A stretch of DNA of 37,635 bases from Prevotella sp. (GTDB lineage: Bacteria; Bacteroidota; Bacteroidia; Bacteroidales; Bacteroidaceae), in contig JAGCXX010000118.1 of assembly GCA_017961115.1 (NCBI GenBank), positions 1 to 37,635 of the forward strand, read 5' to 3'. Below the pieces are notes generated by a model that ran no database searches, was not told the origin of the DNA, and worked only from the letters and a program-made list of their open reading frames with translations. The position numbers were made by a program, and so were the translations under genes. Positions 8,533 through 17,490 of the stretch are shown here, one piece after another. Every line of letters starts with the position of its first letter. Position 1 is the first letter of the stretch.

Positions 8533-11500
8533 ATGAAAAAATTTTTACTATTTGTTGCTTGCCTGTTCATTGGCAGTACCGCCTTTGCACAGAGCACACC
8601 CGTGCCGACAGTCATCGACAACTTGTCTGGCTATACGGGTTCAGACCCATATGTGCTTAACAAAGCCGATGGTAAGGTTTACGTATTAAACAACATGGGC
8701 GAGTATGAGCGCTATGGTATCTACGAGAATGTAGCCAACCTCAACGTAGCCAAGCCCGTACAGCAAGCGGTCATCGAGTATATCGAGACCCGTTTGGGCA
8801 CGTCAACCGGATTCATCAACACTGGTTACATCCACAAGTCTTCCACCAAGGTGGTGGCCGATGTGGAAATTACCCAGAACACTGCCCAGAACTGGGAGGC
8901 CATCTTTGGTGCGCGCAACGGAAACTGGGAACGCAACGCATTCGTTGTCTTCTATCGTTCTGATAAGGACGGAGCTGGCGATAAGGGATGCTTCAGCCGT
9001 ACTTTCGAGGGTGGCGGACGCTATGAGCAACCCGGAACCGACGAGATACCGATGAATACCCGTATCACTGTCACTGCAGAGGGCCGTACTGTTACCTTCA
9101 CCCGTCAGGGAGAATCCCAGCCAGCCGCCAGCATCACCGCAGGAAATGATGACGAAGTGGCCGACGATGGCGTGAACACCATGTATATTTTTGATTTGAA
9201 CACCGACGGTCCCGATGGCAACCGCCGTGACAACTCACGCGGCTACATGAAACTCTACAGTTTCAAAATCTATGAGGACGGCCAACTCGTGCGTGACTTT
9301 GTTCCCGTGGTAACCGACATGGGTGAAGCAGGCGTACGCGACCAACTGACTGGTGAGGTGCGTGTGGCTGAAGACGGACAGATATTCCTTAGCCCCGATG
9401 GCGAGGAAATCGCCAACAGCGGCAAGGGTATGACCGTTTATGAGGGCAAACTCGTATTCAACACCACCGATCAGAACCTTTATAAATATACCAACGGCAG
9501 CTTCCAGTTGATTGGTCCCCGCACCTTCCAAGACGCAGAGACCCGTGAGGGATTTGTTGACTACCGCAACCTGAACAATTGGGAGACAAACCCCGACCAC
9601 ACAGTGGTCTACGACGGCAAAATCTCCTATGACGAAGCTACAGGCATGAATGAAATCAACAACTACGAGGGAATTGGAGGACATGAGCCTCTGATGGTCA
9701 AGTTGCCCACCGTTCCCGGTGAGACATACAACTTCACCTACAAATACACCAACAGCCCATACAACTCATGGCATGGCGTGGAGATGCGCACATATATTGC
9801 CAACTTCTATGATTTGTGGACCAGCCACTCTGGAATAGATGTAGGCGGCGACATCCTTGCCACCTATACCATCCCCTTCGCTGGCACAGAGACAGAGACA
9901 ACAGCCAACCTTGAATTCACTGCCGAGCAGGACAGCGAGACACTGGTCTATCAGTTTGGTGATGTCAACGATGGCGCATTGGGATTCTGGTTCCATTTCA
10001 GTGACCTGCAACTACAGAAACTTGAATATCCAGAGGCATATCCTGTCATCAATATCTACAAGCCTCAACTGGAGAAACTCATTCCGGAGGTAGAGTCATA
10101 CAGCTCCGAGACCACAGGAGCACTCCAGGCTGCACTCGCAGAGGCTCTGACTGCCGCCAAAGCAGCTCTCAACAGCGATGATATGGAAGCACAGCATGAG
10201 GCACTCGACAACTTGCAAAAAGCGTTCGACAACGTGAAGTCAATCAACACCAACGATTTTGTTGCATTGCAAAAGACCATAGCATTGGCACAAGCTGAGG
10301 GTATCAACACTGCCGAGGCAGAGGCATTCTTCCAGGAAGGCACATCACAAGGCCAACTCAACGACTTGCTCAAGTCGCTGCGTTTCGAACGCAAGAACTT
10401 CCACGCAGAGCGTCAGGCCAATGTATTCAAAAACAATGACGTCAAGGCAGGAGAGTTCTATCTCTATAATGTAGGACAGCAGCGCTTCCTCACCGGTGGT
10501 TCTGACTGGGGCGCACACGCTTCACTGGGAATGCCCGGCACACTGCTTACACTTGAGAACATCGATGCTCCCGAGGCTCCGGGCGAGGGAGAAGAAGAGC
10601 AAGCCAACCGTCCCAATGTGGAGACCGACTTCCACATCAACACTGGTCTGCGCAACGGCGGTCCCGACGACAATCCCTCACAATATTTGGGCTACCGTGG
10701 CTACATGGACTCCGGAAAGGCTGGTGCATGGCGCTTCGTGAAACTGGAGAATGGCAACTACAACATCCTTCAGGCCGATTATCCTGATGCATTCGTGGTG
10801 TTCAATCCCGATTGCTCTGTTGACGGAGGACACGGCGACCATACCACTGTATGCACCGAACAGCGTGGTGAACTCGACCCCAACAACCTTGACGCACAAT
10901 GGATTCTGGTCACCAAGGCCGACCGCGATGCATTGCTCGAGAGCGCAACTGAGACTGCACCCGCTGATGCCAGCTATTACATTGTCAACCCAGGTTTCAA
11001 CCAACGTGCTGAAGTGGAGCCTGCATGGCAGATTTTCAACGGAAGCGTATGGGGACGCAATGACAACCATTCTGACTTCGCACTTGAGTCTTGGAACTCC
11101 AACGACTGCTCCTTCTCTACAAGTGTCACAGGACTCAAACCAGGTTTCTATCTCATCTCCGTACAGGGCTTCTATCGTGACGGCCACCATGGCGAACAAG
11201 CTCGCCTCATTACAGAAGAGGGAATTGAGCCGGCACAAAAGGCTTACGTCTACAGCGGCATGTCCGACGTGCTTCTTCCCAACATCACAGCAGAAGTGGA
11301 CAAGGCTCCGGGTCTGGGCAACATGACCAGTGTGGGTGAGTATCCCGACGGCATCGACCAGGCTGTGCAGTTCTTCCAACTCGGTCTTTACAAGGTTCAG
11401 ATTCTCGTAGAGGTAGATGCCAGTGGCATTCTCGACATCGGTGTTGCCAAAGATGAGAAGGGTCATGAGGGCGACTGGGTAGTGGTCGACAATTTCCGTC

Positions 11501-11664
11501 TGACTTACTACGGTGCCCAGAAACCTGACCTCACAGGTGTGAACGACATCAAGGCTATGACTGTCAATAACGGTAAAATCTACAACCTGCAAGGTGTCGA
11601 GGTGAAGAATCCAACTCAGCGCGGAATCTACATCATCAACGGAAAGAAATTTGTGGTAAAATAA
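8533..11664 (+). CDS. Large multidomain secreted protein (LamG-like, galactose-binding, FIVAR-like helices, sorting tail)
   Basis: The protein has 1043 residues from the ATG at 8533, with a clear signal peptide ending in STAFAQ. An in-frame alternative start at 8428 would bury that peptide and overlap the GH127 stop. Visible parts are a LamG/concanavalin-like region (about 82-260, ending YSFKIYEDGQLVRDFVPV), a jelly-roll-like region (about 330-495), an Ala-rich helical segment resembling FIVAR repeats (about 503-630), a region with FLTGGSDWGAHASLG that resembles trefoil-type lectin modules (about 630-800), a second galactose-binding-like region (about 815-1000) and the tail IYNLQGVEVKNP...GIYIINGKK. 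No catalytic domain is recognised. The build suggests a surface-attached or secreted glycan-binding protein. Codon use resembles a highly expressed gene. A strong terminator follows 42 bases after the stop. Confidence 0.8.
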   Translation: MKKFLLFVACLFIGSTAFAQSTPVPTVIDNLSGYTGSDPYVLNKADGKVYVLNNMGEYERYGIYENVANLNVAKPVQQAVIEYIETRLGTSTGFINTGYIHKSSTKVVADVEITQNTAQNWEAIFGARNGNWERNAFVVFYRSDKDGAGDKGCFSRTFEGGGRYEQPGTDEIPMNTRITVTAEGRTVTFTRQGESQPAASITAGNDDEVADDGVNTMYIFDLNTDGPDGNRRDNSRGYMKLYSFKIYEDGQLVRDFVPVVTDMGEAGVRDQLTGEVRVAEDGQIFLSPDGEEIANSGKGMTVYEGKLVFNTTDQNLYKYTNGSFQLIGPRTFQDAETREGFVDYRNLNNWETNPDHTVVYDGKISYDEATGMNEINNYEGIGGHEPLMVKLPTVPGETYNFTYKYTNSPYNSWHGVEMRTYIANFYDLWTSHSGIDVGGDILATYTIPFAGTETETTANLEFTAEQDSETLVYQFGDVNDGALGFWFHFSDLQLQKLEYPEAYPVINIYKPQLEKLIPEVESYSSETTGALQAALAEALTAAKAALNSDDMEAQHEALDNLQKAFDNVKSINTNDFVALQKTIALAQAEGINTAEAEAFFQEGTSQGQLNDLLKSLRFERKNFHAERQANVFKNNDVKAGEFYLYNVGQQRFLTGGSDWGAHASLGMPGTLLTLENIDAPEAPGEGEEEQANRPNVETDFHINTGLRNGGPDDNPSQYLGYRGYMDSGKAGAWRFVKLENGNYNILQADYPDAFVVFNPDCSVDGGHGDHTTVCTEQRGELDPNNLDAQWILVTKADRDALLESATETAPADASYYIVNPGFNQRAEVEPAWQIFNGSVWGRNDNHSDFALESWNSNDCSFSTSVTGLKPGFYLISVQGFYRDGHHGEQARLITEEGIEPAQKAYVYSGMSDVLLPNITAEVDKAPGLGNMTSVGEYPDGIDQAVQFFQLGLYKVQILVEVDASGILDIGVAKDEKGHEGDWVVVDNFRLTYYGAQKPDLTGVNDIKAMTVNNGKIYNLQGVEVKNPTQRGIYIINGKKFVVK

Positions 11665-11705
11665 TTAGTTCATGACAGAACCCTTAAGGTTCATCAGAAA
11701 AAGTT

Positions 11706-11740
11706 GTGGGCGGGAAGCATGACTCCCCGCCCACTTTTTT
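11706..11740. terminator. Strong bidirectional intrinsic terminator
   Basis: GTGGGCGGG (11706-11714) pairs perfectly with CCCGCCCAC (11726-11734) around an 11-base loop, followed by six T on the plus strand. On the minus strand the same stem is followed by AACTTTTT. It lies between the convergent 1043-residue protein gene and the GH115 gene and can serve both. Confidence 0.9.
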
Positions 11741-11743
11741 ATT

Positions 11744-11767
11744 AGGAGTTTGGGAGTTTGGACAATA
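11744..11767 (+). repeat. GGAGTTT-type intergenic repeat
   Basis: AGGAGTTTGGGAGTTTGGAC followed by AATA is a short tandem of the octamer-like unit GGAGTTTG. Related tandems occur at 23296-23319 and 24969-24997, all between genes. This looks like a dispersed short repeat family. Confidence 0.5.
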
Positions 11768-11821
11768 GTTCGAATATATGCCTCTGGGCTGTAAGCCACA
11801 TAGTCATTAACAATAAAAGAA

Positions 11822-14236
11822 CTATGAACCAAATTCGTAGGTAATCTTCTGTACAATCTGACCGGGATCTACTATTGTAAGGGTGATGACATGCTCACGA
11901 CGTGCCTTGTCAAGGGGCAGCGTCAGTAGAAACTCCTTGCGGTTTTCGAGCACTTGTATTTTCCATTCGCGTCCCCATTCCTGGAATTTGTTCTCGCAGA
12001 CCACACTTTTTCCACCATCTACACAGACCGACAGGCGGTTGCTCTTATCAGTAGCCACGGGCCATAGTGGAACAACGGATATGCAGAGTTTGATGGAGTC
12101 GGCATCTTTAACCAATGTCTGAGCAGGTATAGGGATGTCGATACTTCCTTTGGTCTCCAGGTCGAGGGGCTGTCCAAGTTGAAGAGACTTCCAATCGGTG
12201 CCGATGCCGTCGAGCATGCGGAAGGGTTCCTGTGGAGTAAGCGATGCGAGGTCAATCTTATGGCGCAGTTCCGGATGGCGCTGGTTGTCAGGCAACCTAT
12301 AGGCATCAGTAGGTTTGTCAGTGAATTCAGGCATCTTATGATAGAGAGCCGTGTAGCCAGGTGTCACTTCCGAAATCATCTGGTTCCACTTACCGTCGAG
12401 TTGTGTGTTGTAGCGGTTGATGAGTTGCTGCAGTTGCTGGAAAGCATCCCTCGACTGCTGTGCATATGAAGCGTTGCCTGTCTCATGGTTGGCTTGGGCG
12501 TAGAGGAACTTCCTGTTCATCTGATAGGCAGAATGGACTGAGTAGCCAAGCATTTCGAAGAGGGAAGGACGCAGTTCTGCAGACAACTCACGCTCGATGG
12601 CATCATAGGCGAAACAAATGTTTTGATAATCTATGAGTCGCTTTTGTGCCGTTCCCGTCTGAAATGAGAAGTCGGTATCGTAGAGACGACTGTATTCTGG
12701 TGAGTCCCACTCCATCTCATAGCCCATGAACTCAGGTTTTCGGTCCCAAGCCAGACGGTAGTAACGGTCGAGTATATACTGAAATGCAGGCAAGTGTTGG
12801 TGCCCAAACACGTTGGACAGCCATTGTGCCTGATAGGTGTTGGCGTTGTCGTAACTGAAAGAGCTGAGGTCGTATGCCATGTCGAAGAACATCTGCGTCT
12901 CCATCTCCATAGGTTTAATATCGCCTACGTTGAGCAGCCAGTAACGGTCGGCTCCCGCGGTATAGGCCTTTAGCAGTTCCTCGTACATCAGCATGGGAGG
13001 AGTGGTGGCTATCCATAGGTTGTCGTGAGGCACACCACAATAACTGATGTGATAGTATACGCCACTACCACCTCTGCGCTTCTGTTCCAGCTTGTTGCTC
13101 ACCCGCTTCATATAGCCATAGTTATCATCGGGCCAAACGAGAGTGATGTCCTCCGGCACACGCAGCCCTGAGTCATATATGTCGAGTGTTTCTTTGTAGG
13201 GCACGAAAATCTGCGGTATCTTTTCCACCTTCTCATGCTTGTATTTCGTAAGGATTGCACGTTGCTCGGCGAAAACTTTCTCGAGCGTACGGGCACGGTC
13301 CTTGGGGTCGGTACTGCCCCTCATAGGTTCATCATGCAATCCGCGCATACCCATAGTGTATATGTTGTCGTAGTCGGCAGTCTCACGGATTCGGTCATCG
13401 AGTTTTTTGAGAATGGTCTGGCTGTTGGTCTCGTAGTTCCATTCTCCATCACGCTGCCTTTCCCACTCTGACGAGGCCGCATTGTTGAACAAAAGTGGCT
13501 CACAGTGACTTGTGGTAATCATGATGCCCCACTTGTCTGCCACCTTCTGACTCTCCGGATGACTGTAGAAAGCCCCTGTACAGGAATGCATGGCCGGAGC
13601 CACCATGTTGCCTTTCAGTCGCAGAATCAGCTCACAGACACGATCATAGGTTTTGGGGCCAATGTCACCCAAGTCCTTCTCATAGGTTCTGGCCGCCCAT
13701 GTTTTCAGTCCCCAGTCCTCATCGTTGATGAAGAAGCCCCGATATTTCACGCTGGGCGACGGGCTGACAAGATTTTCTGTATAGCCGAACGCCCTTTTGT
13801 TGGATTTATCAATAGGCACATCGGCGAACCAATACCACGGACTGACACCAATGGACTCGCTGACATGCAACACGCCGTAGGCCAGTCCTCTGGCATCTGA
13901 ACCAGTGATGTAGAGGGTGTTGCCCTTGCTGCCCTCACGTGTGTCAATGGCATAGCGTTCCCAAGTATTTTTCAACTCGCGGTGCTGTTTTGTGAACTTA
14001 ACAGTGCCAATAACGATATTGGAGCCATTGCCCCGTCGGGTGCTGACCTGCGGTCTCTTGCCCGAGACACGCTCAATGTCATCAGCCAACACCTCCGCCA
14101 TGTGCTTCACCAAGGGCGCATCGCCTGCTTGATATACGATGGTTGCCTTAGTCAGGTCAACACTTCCTCTCTCCTGTTGCCCCATTGCACTCATCCAAAA
14201 GCACAACACGGTTATAATCATCACCAACCTTCTCAT
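11822..14236 (-). CDS. GH115 xylan alpha-1,2-glucuronidase
   Basis: The protein has 804 residues from the ATG at 14236, which opens a good signal peptide (MRRLVMIITVLCFWMSAMGQ). An upstream in-frame start at 14332 would place the promoter and the 37-base element inside the gene. GH115 signatures are plain: RGFFINDEDWGL, NMVAPAMHSCTGAFY, TTSHCEPLLFNNAASSEW, MGMRGLHDEPMRG and the motif YWLLNVGDIKPMEMETQMFF. The family removes glucuronic or 4-O-methylglucuronic acid from internal and terminal xylose of glucuronoxylan. The N-terminal beta domain, the barrel, a helical region and one C-terminal beta domain can be seen. The C-terminus stops rather early for the family, so part of the usual last domain may be missing. 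It is transcribed from its own promoter and ends at a shared terminator. Confidence 0.93.
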   Translation of the reverse strand: MRRLVMIITVLCFWMSAMGQQERGSVDLTKATIVYQAGDAPLVKHMAEVLADDIERVSGKRPQVSTRRGNGSNIVIGTVKFTKQHRELKNTWERYAIDTREGSKGNTLYITGSDARGLAYGVLHVSESIGVSPWYWFADVPIDKSNKRAFGYTENLVSPSPSVKYRGFFINDEDWGLKTWAARTYEKDLGDIGPKTYDRVCELILRLKGNMVAPAMHSCTGAFYSHPESQKVADKWGIMITTSHCEPLLFNNAASSEWERQRDGEWNYETNSQTILKKLDDRIRETADYDNIYTMGMRGLHDEPMRGSTDPKDRARTLEKVFAEQRAILTKYKHEKVEKIPQIFVPYKETLDIYDSGLRVPEDITLVWPDDNYGYMKRVSNKLEQKRRGGSGVYYHISYCGVPHDNLWIATTPPMLMYEELLKAYTAGADRYWLLNVGDIKPMEMETQMFFDMAYDLSSFSYDNANTYQAQWLSNVFGHQHLPAFQYILDRYYRLAWDRKPEFMGYEMEWDSPEYSRLYDTDFSFQTGTAQKRLIDYQNICFAYDAIERELSAELRPSLFEMLGYSVHSAYQMNRKFLYAQANHETGNASYAQQSRDAFQQLQQLINRYNTQLDGKWNQMISEVTPGYTALYHKMPEFTDKPTDAYRLPDNQRHPELRHKIDLASLTPQEPFRMLDGIGTDWKSLQLGQPLDLETKGSIDIPIPAQTLVKDADSIKLCISVVPLWPVATDKSNRLSVCVDGGKSVVCENKFQEWGREWKIQVLENRKEFLLTLPLDKARREHVITLTIVDPGQIVQKITYEFGS

Positions 14237-14254
14237 ATGTTTTTCTTTTTGTTT

Positions 14255-14291
14255 GTAAGCAAATGAATCATATGGCTTAACTTCTTTAACT
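14255..14291 (-). repeat. 37-base shared element, copy B (leader of GH115)
   Basis: The minus strand of this stretch matches 6259-6295 at 35 of 37 bases. It lies 18 bases upstream of the GH115 ATG and about 40 bases downstream of the -7 box, so it should be part of the mRNA leader. Its 5' part also resembles 23311-23330, which hints at a wider repeat family. Confidence 0.85.
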
Positions 14292-14308
14292 CTTTTCAAC
14301 CTGAAAAG
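14292..14308 (-). promoter_or_regulatory. Hairpin in the GH115 mRNA leader
   Basis: CTTTTCA and TGAAAAG form a perfect 7-base inverted repeat around a 3-base loop, directly abutting copy B of the 37-base element. It sits in the predicted 5' leader and could be an RNA hairpin or a protein-binding dyad. Confidence 0.45.
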
Positions 14309-14331
14309 TTGAGATATCTTTCTTTTTTGCA

Positions 14332-14362
14332 CAAAGTTAGTGATAGTGTAGCAAAAATCAAA
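14332..14362 (-). promoter_or_regulatory. Bacteroidetes-type promoter of GH115
   Basis: On the minus strand TTTG (14359-14362) is followed after 19 bases by TAACTTTG (14332-14339), a full match to the TTTG / TAnnTTTG pattern. The predicted leader is about 90 bases and holds a hairpin and the 37-base element. Confidence 0.75.
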
Positions 14363-14427
14363 ATAAAAGAAAGCTTTCCTCTTGAGAAAAATGAGGGATT
14401 GGGAACTATCGTGGCAAATTGACCATC

Positions 14428-14462
14428 AAAAAAGTGCCGTGTCTCACGACTCAGCACTTTTT
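14428..14462. terminator. Terminator-like hairpin between the tandem GH43 gene and GH115
   Basis: AAAAAGTGC (14429-14437) pairs with GCACTTTTT (14454-14462), with a second inner stem CGTG/CACG. On the minus strand it would end the tandem GH43 transcript or a small RNA some 270 bases beyond the GH43 stop; the structure works on both strands. Confidence 0.65.
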
Positions 14463-14675
14463 GAAATTAGATGATATACTTAAGTATCAAGTAAATCTAA
14501 CTAACAAACTATCTCATACATGATTATAACTTTTAGAAAATTGCTCGTGTATTATATTTTGTTTTACCACTCCTTATGAAGTAATCCTTCTCAGAGTGTA
14601 CCTATTGAATCTATGACTGTGTATTGAAATAAGAGTTAAGTCTAGCCCAGTTCATATTTCATGGGTGCAAAGATA
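14463..14675 (-). ncRNA. Possible small RNA or long 3' UTR downstream of the tandem GH43 gene
   Basis: No convincing gene is seen here. A minus-strand TATCTTTG (14668-14675) fits the -7 consensus but has no matching TTTG at the -33 position. It would start a transcript of about 230 bases ending at the hairpin of 14428-14462. The only ORFs are a few codons long. Inside lie the palindrome ATACTTAAGTAT (14476-14487) and the flanking pair TTAGAT (14467-14472) / ATCTAA (14495-14500), able to form a longer stem. It may equally be an untranslated GH43 tail. Confidence 0.25.
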
Positions 14676-14730
14676 ACGCAATCTGAAATTATACACTTTG
14701 GATAATGTATCAAATTGTTTACATCTTTTC

Positions 14731-17448
14731 TTATTTTTTGAATTTCCACCAATCAAGGCGGACTTCACCTTTTGCCCCATTGAAGCAGAGATATAAATCA
14801 TGCTTGCCCACCACATTCTTCACCTTCGCAGACAATTGGCGGTATTTTTCCACCGAACCCGTGGAAGTGATGGTCAAATTTCCAATCTCCTGGCCGTCAG
14901 GAGCATCTATGCGCAGAGTCAGTGTGCATGCCCCTGTTGCAGCAGCAGAGATGACAAACTGACGGGCGCTCTTCTCACCGAAGTCCACGCCACGCAGGCG
15001 GATGTACTCTCCATCGTCAATATCTGTCACATACATATTTACCTTGCCTGGAGAATTAGGCATATCAGCCACTACACCTGTGTTGGGAATGCCCATCTTA
15101 GCACTCTTCAGACCCTTTCCCCATGCCATGGTTTCTGCCTCCACACGCTGATATGGATTGAGAGTCCCCAATTGTTCGATGGGTTCCTGGTCCAACCAAT
15201 AAGGCACCTCGGCAATAGTTCCATCGGGGAGATAATTGATTTCCACAGCGGAAACCGAACGGCGCTCATGGTGTACGAAGGTGTCAAGATGCATTAGGTC
15301 GTAATTCTGTCCGAAGATGTAGGAATGGCCTTTGTAGTCGACGATGCCAGGATGATTGCCCCTGTCACGCTCTGTGGGCCTCATGATATATCCCTTGCTC
15401 TTCCATGGACCAGTGGGACTGTCACTCATGGCATAACCAAGAGCCTCCGGACAGCAAGTGGTGGCATAACTGAGATAATATTTCCCATTGCGCTTGTAGA
15501 ACCACGGGCCCTCCTGATAATGGTCAATCTTGTAGTCCAGCTTCACGATGTCCCCCTTCAGGGAAATCATGTCATCGTTCAACTTCACGTAGTAGGTATT
15601 GGGGTTGCCCCAGTACATATACGCCTGTCCGTCATCATCAACGAAAACTGACGGGTCGATGTCATCCCAGTGCTCTTTCTGCCATACCAGGGGTTTTCCC
15701 AATGGATCCTTGAAAGGTCCATAGGGGGAGTCGGCAACGAGCACACCGATACCATGTCCGTGCAGTGGCGCATAGAGGTAATATTTGCCATTGCGCTCTA
15801 CTGTCTGTATCGCCCATGCACCATTATCACGACTGCGCCAAGAGAAGTCCTTCAAAGAAGCCACTGCTCCATGCTCCGTCCAGTTGACCATATCTGTGGT
15901 AGACCAGAGCAACCAATCGTACATGAAGAAACCGGCTGAGTTTTTCTCATTGAGGTCAGGTATGTCCTCGGGTGAAGCATCATGTGAGGTGTAGAGGAAA
16001 AGGGTGTCACCCACCAGCAGAGGTGACGGGTCGGCGGTATATTTGGTTTGGAACAATGGCATATTGACCTGCTCCAGCCCGCGCATCTCCCACCAGTCGA
16101 AATTGAACAGTTTCGGTCCCTTCCTTCCAGTGAACACAAAATAGAGGTCATGGACACCTTTGGCATACTCCCTTAAATCCAAAGTCAAGGTCTGCCATTT
16201 CTCCCATCCGCCAGTGCCCGGCACTCTCAGCCGACCCAGCAGTTGTCCGCCAACACTGTCGACATGCACCTCAATGGTGCCGCCACGCAGACCGCTTGCC
16301 ACACGTGCGGTGAAAGTTCGGGGGATACCGATGCCGAAGTCCACCGAACGGAGTTTGATATAGTCACCATTGTGGATATCGGTGACATATACCCCGACCT
16401 CATCATTCTGCTCTGTCTTTAGTCCCTTTGAGAAAGCCATTGTCTCAGCCTCCACCTTGCGGTAGGGACAGAAATTCTCCACAGGTTGTACGCCCTCCTC
16501 AGTGGGCATGATGGTGGGGAAAGAACCATCGGCATTGTACTTGAACTCCTCTACCGCCACGCTGCGGCCGAATCCTCCACCGCCAGGCAGTTTTCCATTA
16601 TGATAGAAGAAGTAGCTGTGTCCCTTGTAGTCAGCCACACCACAGTGGTTGGTAAACGAACCTGTGTCCGACAATGGCATAATGGGTGCCTTGTAGGTCC
16701 AGGGACCTGTTGGTGACGGAGCCGTGCTGTAGGAGATATGCTCTGGCACTCCTCCTGCTGCATAGAGGAGTTGATAGGTTCCATTGCGCTTGGTCAGCCA
16801 TGGACCCTCCACATAGCTGTCCTTGTATTGCTTGCCCTGTACACGCTCATTCATGGCAGGAGAGCCAAAAGCCTCCTCTGTCATAGGAAGCATGCCCACT
16901 TCACCCTCGTAGGAAATCATGTCGCGGTTGAGCTTGAGGTAATAAACACGCGGATTGCCCCACATCAGCCATGCCTGTCCATCATCATCGATGAAGACAG
17001 TGGGGTCGATATGATCCCAACTGCCATTCTCAAACAACGGTTTTCCGATGGCATCACGGAAGGGTCCCGTAGGAGAATCGCCTACAGCCACACCTATCGC
17101 CATGCCTTTCGACAGTCGGGAATGGGCGCAGATATACCAATAGAAATGTCCATTCCGCTCAATGCACTGACTTGCCCAGGCTCTGTCGTCAGCCCAGGAG
17201 AAACTCTCCAAGGCGAGCGGTGAACCATGGTCGGTCCAGTTGACCATGTCGGTGGTGGAATAGACCCTCCACTCCTGCATCCAGAAGAAGTCGGCACCAT
17301 CCTCGTCATGACCAGTATAGACATACATCGTACCATCATGCACCATAGGAGCCGGGTCGCTGGTGCACCATGTCTGCACAAACGGATTCTGTGCTTTGGC
17401 GGACAGTGCCAACACACATAACAAAGAAAGGACTGCTATTTTTCTCAT
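14731..17448 (-). CDS. Tandem GH43-CBM6-GH43-CBM6 glycosidase
   Basis: The protein has 905 residues from the ATG at 17448, which starts a signal peptide (MRKIAVLSLLCVLALSAKAQ); the in-frame ATG 11 codons upstream spoils it. The first GH43 domain (about 20-325) carries Asp31 (TSDPAP), Asp148 (DHIDPTVF) and Glu214 (YVEGPW). A CBM6 follows (about 327-456, CPYRKVEAETMAF to FNFDWWEM). The second GH43 domain (about 465-760) carries Asp473 (TADPSP), Asp598 (DDIDPSVF) and Glu646 (YQEGPW). A second CBM6 fills about 764-905. Both catalytic triads of base, pKa modulator and acid are complete, so two active sites are expected. GH43 enzymes with CBM6 usually act on arabinoxylan as arabinofuranosidases or xylosidases. 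The two halves are clearly related but well diverged, so they may differ in specificity. Confidence 0.93.
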   Translation of the reverse strand: MRKIAVLSLLCVLALSAKAQNPFVQTWCTSDPAPMVHDGTMYVYTGHDEDGADFFWMQEWRVYSTTDMVNWTDHGSPLALESFSWADDRAWASQCIERNGHFYWYICAHSRLSKGMAIGVAVGDSPTGPFRDAIGKPLFENGSWDHIDPTVFIDDDGQAWLMWGNPRVYYLKLNRDMISYEGEVGMLPMTEEAFGSPAMNERVQGKQYKDSYVEGPWLTKRNGTYQLLYAAGGVPEHISYSTAPSPTGPWTYKAPIMPLSDTGSFTNHCGVADYKGHSYFFYHNGKLPGGGGFGRSVAVEEFKYNADGSFPTIMPTEEGVQPVENFCPYRKVEAETMAFSKGLKTEQNDEVGVYVTDIHNGDYIKLRSVDFGIGIPRTFTARVASGLRGGTIEVHVDSVGGQLLGRLRVPGTGGWEKWQTLTLDLREYAKGVHDLYFVFTGRKGPKLFNFDWWEMRGLEQVNMPLFQTKYTADPSPLLVGDTLFLYTSHDASPEDIPDLNEKNSAGFFMYDWLLWSTTDMVNWTEHGAVASLKDFSWRSRDNGAWAIQTVERNGKYYLYAPLHGHGIGVLVADSPYGPFKDPLGKPLVWQKEHWDDIDPSVFVDDDGQAYMYWGNPNTYYVKLNDDMISLKGDIVKLDYKIDHYQEGPWFYKRNGKYYLSYATTCCPEALGYAMSDSPTGPWKSKGYIMRPTERDRGNHPGIVDYKGHSYIFGQNYDLMHLDTFVHHERRSVSAVEINYLPDGTIAEVPYWLDQEPIEQLGTLNPYQRVEAETMAWGKGLKSAKMGIPNTGVVADMPNSPGKVNMYVTDIDDGEYIRLRGVDFGEKSARQFVISAAATGACTLTLRIDAPDGQEIGNLTITSTGSVEKYRQLSAKVKNVVGKHDLYLCFNGAKGEVRLDWWKFKK

Positions 17449-17478
17449 AAAAATCAGGTATAATGATAAATGTGGAGA

Positions 17479-17486
17479 CAAAGGTA
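17479..17486 (-). promoter_or_regulatory. -7 box of the tandem GH43 gene
   Basis: The minus strand reads TACCTTTG, matching TAnnTTTG, 30 bases upstream of the ATG. The position of the -33 box is occupied by the GC-rich palindrome of the preceding terminator, so no TTTG is present; the promoter may need an activator such as the HTCS protein. Confidence 0.5.
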
Positions 17487-17490
17487 CAAA

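Noticed and set aside
10678..11592. 304-codon open frame on the minus strand inside the 1043-residue protein gene
   Set aside because: It arises from the codon bias of the plus-strand gene, which has a signal peptide and a matching terminator; no promoter or domain supports the antisense frame.
14237..14332. Longer GH115 start at 14332
   Set aside because: It would place a hairpin, the 37-base element and part of the -7 box within the coding region and hide the signal peptide that starts at 14236.
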